64,000 nucleotides of DNA from Streptomyces albofaciens JCM 4342. Lineage in GTDB: Bacteria; Actinomycetota; Actinomycetes; Streptomycetales; Streptomycetaceae. The notes under the pieces were generated by a model, which was not told the DNA's origin, did no database searches, and saw only the letters and a list, made by a program, of their open reading frames with translations. A program made the translations under genes and the position numbers. Shown piece after piece: positions 1 through 10,373 of this stretch (position 1 is its first letter; every line of letters begins with the position of its first letter). Location of the stretch: the NCBI RefSeq assembly GCF_008634025.1, contig NZ_PDCM01000001.1:1664001-1728000 (forward strand). Reading direction: 5' to 3'.

Positions 1-2186
<2,186 letters not shown>

Positions 2187-2782
2187 CGATCACCTCTCCA
2201 AGTGCGTGTGGTGCGCGGCGGTCGTCACGTCCGTCGCGGCTGGTCGTACGGCGGTACGGCGGTACGGCTGCGTTGGTGGTTGCGGTGGCGGTTGCGGTGG
2301 TGTCTGCGGTGGCGGTTGGGGGCGTGGCGCCCGCGGCCCTGCGGCGCTGCCGCCTCCGTCGGTGTCGCCTGTCCTCCTGCGTCCTTCCCGGCGCTCCGCT
2401 GCTCCCCCTTCTCCCCCCTCTCCGCTCCCTTCCTCCCTCCTCCCCGCTCCCTTCCTCCCTCCTCCCCTTCTCCGCGCCTGCGGGCCCTTCTCCGCGCCTG
2501 CGGGTTCCCTCCATGGTGACTCCACCGGCGGGCGAACGCCGGTTCTACTCCGGCCCGGCACCGGCCCGGCTCCGGCCCGGCACCGGCCCGGCTCCGGCCC
2601 GGCACCGGCCCGGCTCCGGCCCGGCACCGGCCTGGCACCGGCCCGACGCGGGTCCCACGCTGGCCCCGCGTCGGCCCCACGCAGGTCTCCGGCTGGCCCC
2701 GCGTCGGCCCCACGCAGGTCCCATGCGGGTCCGGCTCCGGCCCGACGCCGGACGACGGCAGGACGCCCGGCCCCCGCACGGA
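2187..2782. other. Repeat-rich intergenic gap, glnH to coiled-coil gene
   Basis: A 596-bp stretch without a convincing gene. It holds several unrelated short tandem repeats: GCGGTACG units near 2250-2265, GGTTGCGGTGGC units near 2277-2320, duplicated CTCCCTTCCTCCCTCCTC runs near 2425-2475, a duplicated block around TTCTCCGCGCCTGCGGG near 2465-2510, and the 11-bp and roughly 33-bp arrays listed separately. The open frames across it result from strand bias and repeats. A separate promoter for the coiled-coil gene and pknG could lie here, but I could not assign one. Confidence 0.7.
2549..2647. repeat. 11-bp tandem repeat array
   Basis: About nine head-to-tail copies of an 11-bp unit, alternately CTCCGGCCCGG and CACCGGCCCGG, giving a 22-bp higher-order period. 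The unit is not a multiple of three and the array lies between genes, so it is not constrained by coding. The last copies are degenerate. A second array follows directly (about 2660-2730), with two copies of a roughly 33-bp block containing TGGCCCCGCGTCGGCCCCAC. Confidence 0.85.
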
Positions 2783-3796
2783 TCAGTCGCTGTACTGGGG
2801 CTCGGGCGCCTTGGATATGCCGGGGAGGTCCGCCTGGAGCCACTTCCGGTAGGCGGCCATCCACCGGCTCTCGCCGCCGCCCCGGCGGTAGTCCTCCAGC
2901 ACCTGGTTGACCCGCCGCACCAGGTCGGTGTCGTCGCGGTTGACCGCGACGCCGTACGGCTCGTCGGTGAACGGCTTCCCCTTCAGCTGCACCGTCGGGT
3001 CCTGTGCGGCCTGCGCGGCGGCCAGCGCGTTGTCCGTGACCACGGCATCGGCCTCGCCGAGCTGGAGCCGTACCAGGCAGTCGAGCTGGTTCGGCACGGT
3101 CACGACCCGGGCGCCGTGCCGGTCCTCGGCCAGCCGGGACTCGCCCGTGGAACCGGTCGCCGTACAGACCCGCTTGCCCTTCAGCGAGTCGTCGAAGCCC
3201 GTGATCGCCGAATACTTGGGCGCCAGCACCTGCTGGCCGCCCTGGAAGTACGCGGTCGAGAAGGCGACCTGCCGCTTGCGGGCGCAGTTGATCGTCATGG
3301 TCCGCACGACCAGGTCGACGGTGCGCTTCTGGAGGGCGGGGATGCGCTGGCTGGTGGGGATCGCCCGGAAGGTGATCTTCGGGTTCGGGCCGAGGATGTC
3401 CTCGGCTATCGCCCGGGCCAGATCGATGTCGAAGCCCTCCAGATCACCGGTGGCCGGGTTGCGGTAGCCCCAGCGGTACGTGTTCTGGTCGACGCCGACG
3501 ACCAGCCGCCCCCGTGCCTTGATCTCCTCCACCGCCCGGCCGGCCTCCGGGGAGGGCCGCAGGCTCGCGGCGGCGTTGGCGGGCGTGCAGTCCGCCGCCG
3601 CGGCATCGGCGCGGGCGCCGTGTGTCCCGTACGGCGCGGGGCGGGGCGCCGGGCCGCCACCGCTCAGGACGGGGACGAGGACCGCGGCCGTCGCCGCCAT
3701 CACGCACACCCCGGCCGCCACCGGGGCCAGCGCGGCCCGCAGGTTCCGCAATCCCCTCGCGCGCATCGTCATGTCCGCATCACCAGGCCGCCCCAT
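2783..3796 (-). CDS. glnH: GlnH-like amino-acid-binding protein (family 3 solute-binding)
   Basis: A 337-residue extracytoplasmic solute-binding protein of the polar-amino-acid type. The N-terminus has a basic stretch followed by a hydrophobic segment (about residues 20-45), acting as signal or anchor; I see no convincing lipobox. The mature part shows the family pattern: VVGVDQNTY, then GFDIDLARAIA, LVVRTMTIN, and a conserved GKRVCTATGSTGESRL segment. No ABC permease or ATPase adjoins it; its partner is the membrane protein GlnX, with which it shares a TGATG stop-start overlap at 3796-3798. In mycobacteria GlnH binds aspartate/glutamate and signals through GlnX to PknG, so a sensing rather than transport role is likely. 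An internal ATG 24 nt downstream (3772) is an alternative start. Confidence 0.85.
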   Translation of the reverse strand: MGRPGDADMTMRARGLRNLRAALAPVAAGVCVMAATAAVLVPVLSGGGPAPRPAPYGTHGARADAAAADCTPANAAASLRPSPEAGRAVEEIKARGRLVVGVDQNTYRWGYRNPATGDLEGFDIDLARAIAEDILGPNPKITFRAIPTSQRIPALQKRTVDLVVRTMTINCARKRQVAFSTAYFQGGQQVLAPKYSAITGFDDSLKGKRVCTATGSTGESRLAEDRHGARVVTVPNQLDCLVRLQLGEADAVVTDNALAAAQAAQDPTVQLKGKPFTDEPYGVAVNRDDTDLVRRVNQVLEDYRRGGGESRWMAAYRKWLQADLPGISKAPEPQYSD

Positions 3797-5328
3797 CACC
3801 GGTACTCCGAAAGCCTGCGCCCGATGCCCAGCACCGCGCCCGTCGCGCCCAGGAGGGCCAGCACCACGGCGCCCGTGACAAGGCCCGTCAGCGCCCCGCG
3901 CCCGTCGTCGGCCGCCTGCCTGAGCTGCCGCTGTTCGTGGTCCAGCGCCCTGGCCAGCTGGGTGTCCACCCGGTCGAAGGACTGCCCGGTCGCGCCGTCG
4001 CCGCCGATCACCTTGGCCAGTGCCCGGTCGTAGTCGCCCTGGTCGTCGGCGGTGCGGGCCTCGGCATGCCGCGCCTGCCACTGCCGTACGGTCTCGACCG
4101 CTTCCTGTACGGGGCGGCGGCCCGCTTCGTCGTCGGCGAGCGCGAGGGCCGAGCCCAGCTTGCTGTCCGCCGCGGCGCCGCTCCGGCCGTCGCCCGCCAG
4201 GTCCTTCATGCCGGTGCGGTAGCCGACCTCGTAGAAGTCCTGCTGGTCCTTGGTGACCACGGCGCCGCGCGCGACCAGGGTCAGGTTCTCGTCGCCGCGG
4301 GCCTGGAGGGCGTCGATGCGCGCCTCGTTGAGGACGCTGAGCGAACGGGCGCCGTCCTCGTACGACGTGTTCAGGCCCGCGCGGGCCACGGAGTGGCCGG
4401 CCGCCAGCCACAGCAGGACGACGGCGGACGCGGTCGTGGCCGCCAGCAGGCCGCGGTTGAACACCCGGTTCGTACGACGGTAGTTGCGCCGCTGGGCCCA
4501 GACGAGGGCGCCGAGCGCCACCACGCCGGTGGAGAGCGCCAGCCAGGGCCACGCCTTCGCGGAGTCGTAGTCCTCACTGAGGCGCGCCGTCTCAGCCACG
4601 TACAACTCGCGCGCAGCCGGGAGGAGTTCTCCGCGCATCTGGGCGTTGGCGTAGCGCAGGTAGGCGCCGCCGAGGGGGAGGCCCTGGCGGTTGTTGGTGC
4701 GGGCCGTCTCGATCAGGCCCGTGTACCGGGGGAGGAGGCTGTTGAGCTTTCCGATCTGGCGGGCCGCGGCGTCCGAACCACTCGTGTTGGACGATGCCTT
4801 GGCCAGCAGTCGGGCGGCCATGGCGATGTCGGCCTCGTACCGGTCGCGGGTGGCCTGGGTCTCCTTGCCGCCCGCCAGGAAGCCGCTCGCGGCGGTGGTG
4901 TCGGCGTCGGCGAGGGAGCGGTAGATGTCCGCGGCGTCCGCGCTCAGCGGCTGGCTGCGCTCCACCACGTCGTGCGCGGCGGCGGACCGGTCGGTGACCT
5001 GCCAGGCCGTCGCGGCGCCGAACGCCACGACCAGGAAGGCCAGTACGGCCCCGATGATGCGCAGCCGGCCGGGCTCGGTCGTGGCGGCGGCCCGCAACTG
5101 GTCCACGCCGTCGGCCCACGCCGTACGCCGCCGGGCGGCACCCGCACTCGCGCCCGCCCCCGCCCCTGTACCCGTACCCGAAGAGAGGCTGGAATTTGCC
5201 GCGGACCCGGACCCCGCGAACGTGCCCGAACCGGTGGAGGAGGCGGCGGAGGAGAAGCCGGTGGAGGAGGAACCGGGGACGGCGGCGCGGCCGGACGGCG
5301 GCGCAGTGCCGGTCTGCGGGTTGGACAC
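3796..5328 (-). CDS. glnX: GlnX-like membrane sensor protein
   Basis: A 510-residue membrane protein, first gene of the operon. I chose the GTG at 5328 because GGGGGAGG sits 4 nt upstream; the open frame continues further upstream without another site as good. A disordered Ser/Gly/Ala-rich cytoplasmic N-terminus of about 75 residues is followed by four predicted membrane helices: near RIIGAVLAFLVVAFGAA, WLALSTGVVALGALVWA, LAATTASAVVLLWLAAG and LVTGAVVLALLGATGAV. Two large helical extracytoplasmic loops (between helices 1-2 and 3-4) look like a duplicated sensor module. This tandem layout and the glnX-glnH-pknG order match the mycobacterial amino-acid sensor that activates PknG. The substrate and the coupling are inferred from that system. 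Confidence 0.8.
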   Translation of the reverse strand: MSNPQTGTAPPSGRAAVPGSSSTGFSSAASSTGSGTFAGSGSAANSSLSSGTGTGAGAGASAGAARRRTAWADGVDQLRAAATTEPGRLRIIGAVLAFLVVAFGAATAWQVTDRSAAAHDVVERSQPLSADAADIYRSLADADTTAASGFLAGGKETQATRDRYEADIAMAARLLAKASSNTSGSDAAARQIGKLNSLLPRYTGLIETARTNNRQGLPLGGAYLRYANAQMRGELLPAARELYVAETARLSEDYDSAKAWPWLALSTGVVALGALVWAQRRNYRRTNRVFNRGLLAATTASAVVLLWLAAGHSVARAGLNTSYEDGARSLSVLNEARIDALQARGDENLTLVARGAVVTKDQQDFYEVGYRTGMKDLAGDGRSGAAADSKLGSALALADDEAGRRPVQEAVETVRQWQARHAEARTADDQGDYDRALAKVIGGDGATGQSFDRVDTQLARALDHEQRQLRQAADDGRGALTGLVTGAVVLALLGATGAVLGIGRRLSEYR

Positions 5329-5968
5329 GGAACCTCCCCCTGGTCGCGGACGGCGGCCCCGGACCCGTGCGACGGGCGCACGGGAACAGATGCACGGCCA
5401 GCAGTCAGTATGGCCGCAGGGACTGACAACCACACCGTTATTGCCTGGATCATGTGCGGATCAGGCCCCGCCGAACCCTCCCGTCCGGCGGGCATCCGTG
5501 TTCCCCCGACCGCCAACACGCGCGGCCCGCCGGACACGGTTCCCGAAAGGACACGCGTATACGCAATTCGTGGCATTCGCCGGGGAATCCGGTGCCCGGC
5601 CGCGAGGCACGGGCGGAACCCGCCCCCGACGGGTCCCACCCGGCCTGCCCTTGGGAGACGGGCGGTCGAGAGAGGGGCAGTCGCGAGACGGATGGTCGCT
5701 TACGAGCTGTCGCGCTACGAGCGGTCGCGAGGTGGGGCGACCGCGCCGACAACGCCCGCTCGGCGAAACGATCCCGCCTGACAACTCCCCCTGAGTGGGG
5801 GAACGAACCGGGCCTGCCAAAGGATCCCGGTAGCCGGAAAGCTCCCATCCCGCCCATCCCGCCTATCCCACCCATCCCACCCATCCCGTCAACCCTCACT
5901 CCCTCAAACCCTCACCCCCACCAAACTCCCCACCCCCACCAAACTCCCCACCCCCACCCCCAGCCCCC
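5329..5968. other. Intergenic region between glnX and csnK
   Basis: A 640-bp gap. The half nearer glnX must hold the promoter of the glnX operon, though I could not pick out a convincing -35/-10 pair. The half just after the csnK stop (about 5845-5968) is a chain of pyrimidine-rich direct repeats on this strand: CCCATCCCA/G units (9 bp), two copies of a block containing CCCCCACCAAACTCCCCA, and three copies of CCTCAAGCCCC, the last running into the end of csnK. No gene is supported in either strand. Confidence 0.6.
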
Positions 5969-7081
5969 TCAAGCCCCCTCAAGCCCCCTCCGAACATCTC
6001 CCCCAAACTCCCCCCGAACCCGCCGATACGCCTCCACCCCCGCCCCGGCCCGGTCCAGTGCGTGCAGGGCCGCGCCCAGGACGGGGGGCTCCGTCACCAC
6101 GCGCGGTTCCGCCTTCGGGGCGCGCTCCGCCAGTAGGCGGGTCAGTTCGTCGTGCAGGAGCGGGTGCCGGGCGGCCAGTACGCCGCCGCCCAGGACCAGT
6201 GGCGTCGGCTCGTCCAGCAGGTCGAGCCGTTTCAGCGCCACCGACGCCAGCAGCGCGATCTCCTCCGCCTGCCGGTGCACCAGGGCCCGCGCCACCGGGT
6301 CGCCGGACGCGGCCACCGCGAACAGCAGCGGCGTCAGCCCGTAACGGCGCTCGCGCGGGATGTGCCCCAGGTGGAGCGCTTCGATCAGCTCCGGCATGGT
6401 GGTCAGCCCGAAGTAGGCCGGGACCTCGTAGGCCAGCGCGCTCGGTTCGCCGCGCCCGTCGTCGGCCCGCGCCGCCCACCACAGCGCCTCCTCGGCCAGG
6501 TGCCCGCCACCGCCCCAGTCGCCGGAGATCCGCCCGATGGACGGGAACCGGGCGGTACGGCCGTCGTGGCCCAGGCCCGCGCAGTTGATGCCGGCGCCGC
6601 ACACCACCGCGACGCCGACCGGTTCGCCGCTGTCCGGCAGTCCGGTGCGCAGCAGCGCGAAGGTGTCGTTGGCGACGGTGACCGCGGGGGCCCAGCCGTA
6701 CGAGCTGATCTCCGCGGCCAGTTCCGTCTCCTCGACGGGCAGGTCGGCGTTGGCCAGGTAGGCGGACACCTGGCTCACCGGGCCGGTGACGCCGGCCCGT
6801 TCCCGTACGGTGTCCACCAGTGCCGCCAGGTCGCCCACGGCCTGTGCGACGCCGACCACCGGCGGGCGGAAACCGCCGCCGCGGACCGTCGCCAGTACGG
6901 TCCCGTCCGCGCCGACCAGCGCCACGTCGGTCTTGCTGTTGCCCGCGTCGACGGCGAGGAACAGCCCGTCGGCGTGTGCGTCGGCTCCGGCCGCCCCAGC
7001 CGGCCGGGGTGAGCCATCCGGCCGGGGTGCCCCGGTCGGCCGGGGCACCGCCCCGCCCCCCTCGTCCTTGCTCAGAGCCAC
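5969..7081 (-). CDS. csnK: CsnK-type sugar kinase (BadF/BadG/BcrA ATPase family)
   Basis: A 370-residue ATP-dependent sugar kinase, related to N-acetylglucosamine kinases, expected to phosphorylate the amino-sugar released inside the cell. The start is a GTG at 7081 that overlaps the csnH stop by 10 nt, with GGGAG upstream. Residues 1-36 are a low-complexity Pro/Arg/Gly extension; the fold then begins with LAVDAGNSKTDVAL (phosphate-1 motif), followed by VVCGAGINCAGLG and the acidic glycine motif GDWGGGGHLAEEAL. It is the last gene of a six-gene minus-strand operon whose order equals the csnREFGHK operon described in S. coelicolor. The actual acceptor (glucosamine or a glucosaminide) is inferred from that operon. 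Confidence 0.85.
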   Translation of the reverse strand: MALSKDEGGGAVPRPTGAPRPDGSPRPAGAAGADAHADGLFLAVDAGNSKTDVALVGADGTVLATVRGGGFRPPVVGVAQAVGDLAALVDTVRERAGVTGPVSQVSAYLANADLPVEETELAAEISSYGWAPAVTVANDTFALLRTGLPDSGEPVGVAVVCGAGINCAGLGHDGRTARFPSIGRISGDWGGGGHLAEEALWWAARADDGRGEPSALAYEVPAYFGLTTMPELIEALHLGHIPRERRYGLTPLLFAVAASGDPVARALVHRQAEEIALLASVALKRLDLLDEPTPLVLGGGVLAARHPLLHDELTRLLAERAPKAEPRVVTEPPVLGAALHALDRAGAGVEAYRRVRGEFGGDVRRGLEGA

Positions 7082-8448
7082 GTGAGGTGCTCCCGGTTGT
7101 GCGCGATCAGCTCGTCGGTCAGCCGGTCCGCGTAGGCGATCTGGCCGATGAGCGGGTGGGCGAGCAGGGCCTCGAAGACCCGGTCCCGGCCGCCCTTCAG
7201 GGCCGCCTCCAGCGCCAGGTGCTCGTACGCGGTGACGTTGGCGATCAGCCCGGAGTACAGCGGCTCCAGCGGCCGTACGGGCAGCGGCTCCGCCCCGCCG
7301 GCACCCACCGTCGCCGGTACCTCGATGACCGCGTCGTCCGGCAGGAAGGGCAGGGTTCCGTTGTTGACCGTGTTCACGATCTGCACGTCGCCGGTGTCGC
7401 CCAGCAGCGCCGAGGTCAGCGCCACCGCCGCCTCCGAGTAGAAGGCGCCGCCGCGCTTGGCCAGCAGCTCGGGCTTCTCGTCCAGCGACGGGTCGCCGTA
7501 CATGTCCAGCAGCTGCTTCTCGATGGCCGCCACCTCCGCCGCCCGCGACGGCTTGCTGCGCAGTTCCTCCACGACCTCGTCGTGCTGGTAGTAATAGCGC
7601 AGGTAGTACGACGGTACGACGCCGAGCCGGTCCACGAGCGAACGCGGCATGTGCAGGTCCTCGGCGATGGCCGCGCCGTGCTCGGCGATCAGCCGGGGCA
7701 GCACGTCCTCGCCGTCCACCCGTACGGCGCGCTCCCACGTCAGGTGGTTCAGCCCGACGTGCTCCAGCTCCACCCGCTCCGGTGCGATGCCCAGCAGCCG
7801 CGCGAACTTCCGCTGGAAGCCGATGGCCACGTTGCACAGGCCGACGGCCTTGTGGCCGTGCGACAGCAGCGCGCGGGTGACGATGCCGACCGGGTTGGTG
7901 AAGTCCACGATCCACGCGTCGGGGTTGCGGCGGCGGATGCGCTCCGCGATGTCCAGGACGACCGGGACGGTGCGCAGCGCCTTGGCGAGCCCGCCCGCGC
8001 CGGTCGTCTCCTGCCCGACGCAGCCGCACTCCAGGGGCCAGGTCTCGTCCTGGTTGCGGGCCGCCTGCCCGCCGACGCGGAGCTGGAGGAGGACCGCGTC
8101 CGCGCCGTCCACGCCGGCGTCCACGTCGGCGGTCCAGGAGATGCGGCCGGGGTGGCCCTGCCGGGCGAAGATCCGCCGGGCCAGGCCGCCGACCAGCTCC
8201 AGCCGGTCGGCCGCCGGGTCGATCAGGACCAGTTCCGCCAGCGGCAGGGCGTCCCGCAGCCGGGCGAAGCCGTCGATGAGTTCGGGGGTGTAGGTGGAGC
8301 CTCCGCCGACCACGGCGATCTTGAGGCGGGGGTGTGGGGGCGGGCCCCCGGCGGCCGAGGGCGCTCCCTCGGCGGACGGAGACGGGGTCCCGGCGGACGG
8401 GGACGGAGTCCCGGCGGATGGGGACGGGGTCCCGGCGGACGACAGCAT
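7072..8448 (-). CDS. csnH: CsnH, GH4-family 6-phospho-glycosidase
   Basis: A 458-residue NAD-dependent glycosidase of family GH4, which cleaves by an oxidation-elimination mechanism rather than by ordinary acid/base hydrolysis. The dinucleotide motif IAVVGGGSTYTPELI begins near residue 44; the metal ligands expected for the family are visible in GLCNVAIGFQ (Cys) and GLNHLTW (His), and VDFTNPVGI is conserved. The ATG at 8448 lies 9 nt after the csnG stop. Residues 3-35 are an extra N-terminal tail of SAGTPSP repeats encoded by 21-bp DNA repeats; other GH4 enzymes start close to the dinucleotide motif. Together with CsnK it should process imported chitosan oligosaccharides in the cytoplasm. Confidence 0.87.
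   Translation of the reverse strand: MLSSAGTPSPSAGTPSPSAGTPSPSAEGAPSAAGGPPPHPRLKIAVVGGGSTYTPELIDGFARLRDALPLAELVLIDPAADRLELVGGLARRIFARQGHPGRISWTADVDAGVDGADAVLLQLRVGGQAARNQDETWPLECGCVGQETTGAGGLAKALRTVPVVLDIAERIRRRNPDAWIVDFTNPVGIVTRALLSHGHKAVGLCNVAIGFQRKFARLLGIAPERVELEHVGLNHLTWERAVRVDGEDVLPRLIAEHGAAIAEDLHMPRSLVDRLGVVPSYYLRYYYQHDEVVEELRSKPSRAAEVAAIEKQLLDMYGDPSLDEKPELLAKRGGAFYSEAAVALTSALLGDTGDVQIVNTVNNGTLPFLPDDAVIEVPATVGAGGAEPLPVRPLEPLYSGLIANVTAYEHLALEAALKGGRDRVFEALLAHPLIGQIAYADRLTDELIAHNREHLTWL
8371..8443. repeat. 21-bp tandem repeat inside csnH 5' end
   Basis: Three full copies plus a partial fourth of a 21-bp unit (GGCGGACGGGGACGGGGTCCC and variants differing at one or two bases), at 8371-8391, 8392-8412, 8413-8433 and 8434-8443. 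Read on the minus strand they encode a seven-residue repeat, SAGTPSP. The unit length keeps frame, so copy number could vary without disrupting csnH. Confidence 0.9.
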
Positions 8449-8456
8449 GAAATCGA

Positions 8457-9365
8457 TCAGCCCTTCACTCCGGTGAGCGTGACGCCTTCGACGAACGCCT
8501 TCTGGGCGAAGAAGAAGACGATGATGACGGGTGCCATGACGAGCAGCGTCGCGGCCATGGTCAGGTTCCAGTTGACGCTGTGCGCGCTCTTGAACGATTC
8601 GAGTCCGTAACTCAACGTCCAGGCGGCGGGGTTCTGCGCGGCGTAGATCTGCGGTCCGAAGTAGTCGTTCCAGCAGTAGAAGAACTGGAACAGCGCGACG
8701 GCCGCGATACCCGGCTTCGCCATCGGCACGATGATGCGCAGCAAAGTACGGGCCTCGCCGCAGCCGTCCACCTTCGCCGACTCGATGTATTCCTGCGGAA
8801 TGGTGAGCAGGAACTGCCGCAGCAGGAAGATGGAGTACGCGTCGCCGAACGCCATCGGGATGATGAGCGGCCACAGCGACCCGGACAGATGCAGCTGCTG
8901 CGCCCATACCAGGTACATGGGGATCACGATGACCTGCGGCGGCAGCATCATCGTCGAAATCACCAGCAGCATCGCGGTACGCCGGCCCCGGAACCGGAAC
9001 TTGGCGAGCGCGTACGCCACCGGTATCGCCGAGCAGACGGTGAACAGTGTGCCCAGTCCCGCGTACATCAGCGAGTTCCGCCACCAGTCCAGGAATCCGG
9101 GGGTGGAGAACACCGTCGCGTAGTTCGACCAGTTCCATTCGTGCGGCCACAGTTCGCCGCTCATCGCCTGGTCGTCGCTCATGACGGAGGTCAGGAAGAC
9201 GAACACGAACGGCAGGACGAAGAACAGCGCGGCGGCGACGGCGACGGAGTGCACCGCTATCCAGTGCAGCAGCCGCTTGCGGCGGGCGCGGGACGCGGCG
9301 GGCCCCCGGTCGGTGGTGCCGGTGCGGGCGGGCGCGCTGCCCGCTCTCAGGGTCGTCGTGGTCAT
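8457..9365 (-). CDS. csnG: CsnG, sugar ABC transporter permease (MalG type)
   Basis: A 302-residue inner-membrane permease of the carbohydrate ABC importer class. Six hydrophobic helices are visible, beginning with SVAVAAALFFVLPFVFVFLT. The EAA loop that contacts the ATPase reads EYIESAKVDGCGEARTLLRI, near residues 190-215. It starts 6 nt after the csnF stop with a GGAGG site inside the csnF tail, so it is tightly coupled to csnF. No ATPase gene is in the operon; as is usual in Streptomyces, a shared ATPase such as MsiK would energise it. Substrate assignment (glucosamine oligosaccharides) comes from operon identity. Confidence 0.9.
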   Translation of the reverse strand: MTTTTLRAGSAPARTGTTDRGPAASRARRKRLLHWIAVHSVAVAAALFFVLPFVFVFLTSVMSDDQAMSGELWPHEWNWSNYATVFSTPGFLDWWRNSLMYAGLGTLFTVCSAIPVAYALAKFRFRGRRTAMLLVISTMMLPPQVIVIPMYLVWAQQLHLSGSLWPLIIPMAFGDAYSIFLLRQFLLTIPQEYIESAKVDGCGEARTLLRIIVPMAKPGIAAVALFQFFYCWNDYFGPQIYAAQNPAAWTLSYGLESFKSAHSVNWNLTMAATLLVMAPVIIVFFFAQKAFVEGVTLTGVKG

Positions 9366-9371
9366 GTCGGT

Positions 9372-10361
9372 TCAGTCCTCCGCCGGGAGCAGGCCGGCGC
9401 GCTTGCGCATCAGCAGGGTGGTGACGGCCATGGCGATCACGAAGAGCACGAGCGAGAGAACGCACGCCGCGCCGGTGTTGAAGTTCTGGAAGCCGAGCGA
9501 GTAGACGAGCTGCGGCACGGTGAGGGTGGAGTGGTCCGGGTAGCCGGGCTGGATGACCGTGCCGGGCCCGATGGTGACGCCGGAGGCCAGCTTCCCGGCG
9601 ACCAGCGCCTGCGTGTAGTACTGCATGGTCTGCACGACCCCGGTGACCACCGCGAACAGCACGATCGGCGTGATCGACGGCCACGTCACGTACCGGAACC
9701 GCGCCCACGCCCCCGCCCCGTCCAGCTCGGCGGCCTCGTACTGCTCCTTCGGTACGTCCAGCAGCGCCGCCATGAAGATCACCATCAGGTCGCCGATGCC
9801 CCAGAGGGAGAGCATGACCAGTGACGGTTTGGCCCACGCCGCGTCGTTGAACCAGCCGGGCGCCGGGATGCCGACCGCCTCCAGGATCTCGTTGACCGGC
9901 CCGGTGCCGGGGTTGAGCAGGAAGACGAAGGCGACCGTCGCGGCGACCGGCGGGGCGAGATACGGCAGGTAGAAGGCGGTACGGAAGAAGCCGACGCCCG
10001 ACTTGATCTTCGTGACGAGCAGGCCGATGCCCAGCCCGAAGACCACCCGCAGCGCGACCATCACCACGACCAGCCACAGCGTGTTCCACAGCGCGGGCCC
10101 GAACAGCGGCATCTGCGTGAAGACGTACTTCCAGTTCCGCAGCCCGACGAAGGACGGCTGCTCGATCTGGTTGTAGTGCATGAACGAGAAATAGACGGTG
10201 GCGAGCAGCGGATAGCCGAAGAAGACGCTGAAACCGACCAGCCAGGGGGAGAGGAAACCGAGGGTGCGCAGCCGCTGCCTGAGGTGTTTGCGGCGCAGTG
10301 CGGGAGCCTTCGGGCGCGGCGCGGTGGCCGCCGGGCGTTCGGGGGATTCGACGAGGGACAT
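9372..10361 (-). CDS. csnF: CsnF, sugar ABC transporter permease (MalF type)
   Basis: A 329-residue permease, partner of CsnG. After a basic N-terminus there are six hydrophobic helices, the first near LSPWLVGFSVFFGYPLLATVY. The EAA loop (EQYEAAELDGAGAWARFRYV) lies near residue 215. GGAG is placed 8 nt before the ATG at 10361, and the gene begins 12 nt after csnE. With CsnG it forms the channel that takes oligosaccharides from the lipoprotein CsnE. Family and topology are certain from sequence; the substrate is inferred. Confidence 0.9.
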   Translation of the reverse strand: MSLVESPERPAATAPRPKAPALRRKHLRQRLRTLGFLSPWLVGFSVFFGYPLLATVYFSFMHYNQIEQPSFVGLRNWKYVFTQMPLFGPALWNTLWLVVVMVALRVVFGLGIGLLVTKIKSGVGFFRTAFYLPYLAPPVAATVAFVFLLNPGTGPVNEILEAVGIPAPGWFNDAAWAKPSLVMLSLWGIGDLMVIFMAALLDVPKEQYEAAELDGAGAWARFRYVTWPSITPIVLFAVVTGVVQTMQYYTQALVAGKLASGVTIGPGTVIQPGYPDHSTLTVPQLVYSLGFQNFNTGAACVLSLVLFVIAMAVTTLLMRKRAGLLPAED

Positions 10362-10373
10362 GGCGGGACTCCG

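Noticed and set aside
2549..2647. The 11-bp array as a CRISPR
   Set aside because: Units are contiguous without spacers and far too short; no cas gene is in the window.
5454..5968. Plus-strand open frame running through the glnX-csnK gap
   Set aside because: It consists of Pro/His/Arg-rich repeat translation with no ribosome site; produced by the C-rich repeats.
6820..8610. Long plus-strand open frame opposite csnH and csnK
   Set aside because: Antisense shadow; the minus-strand genes carry GH4 and kinase motifs and correct operon spacing.
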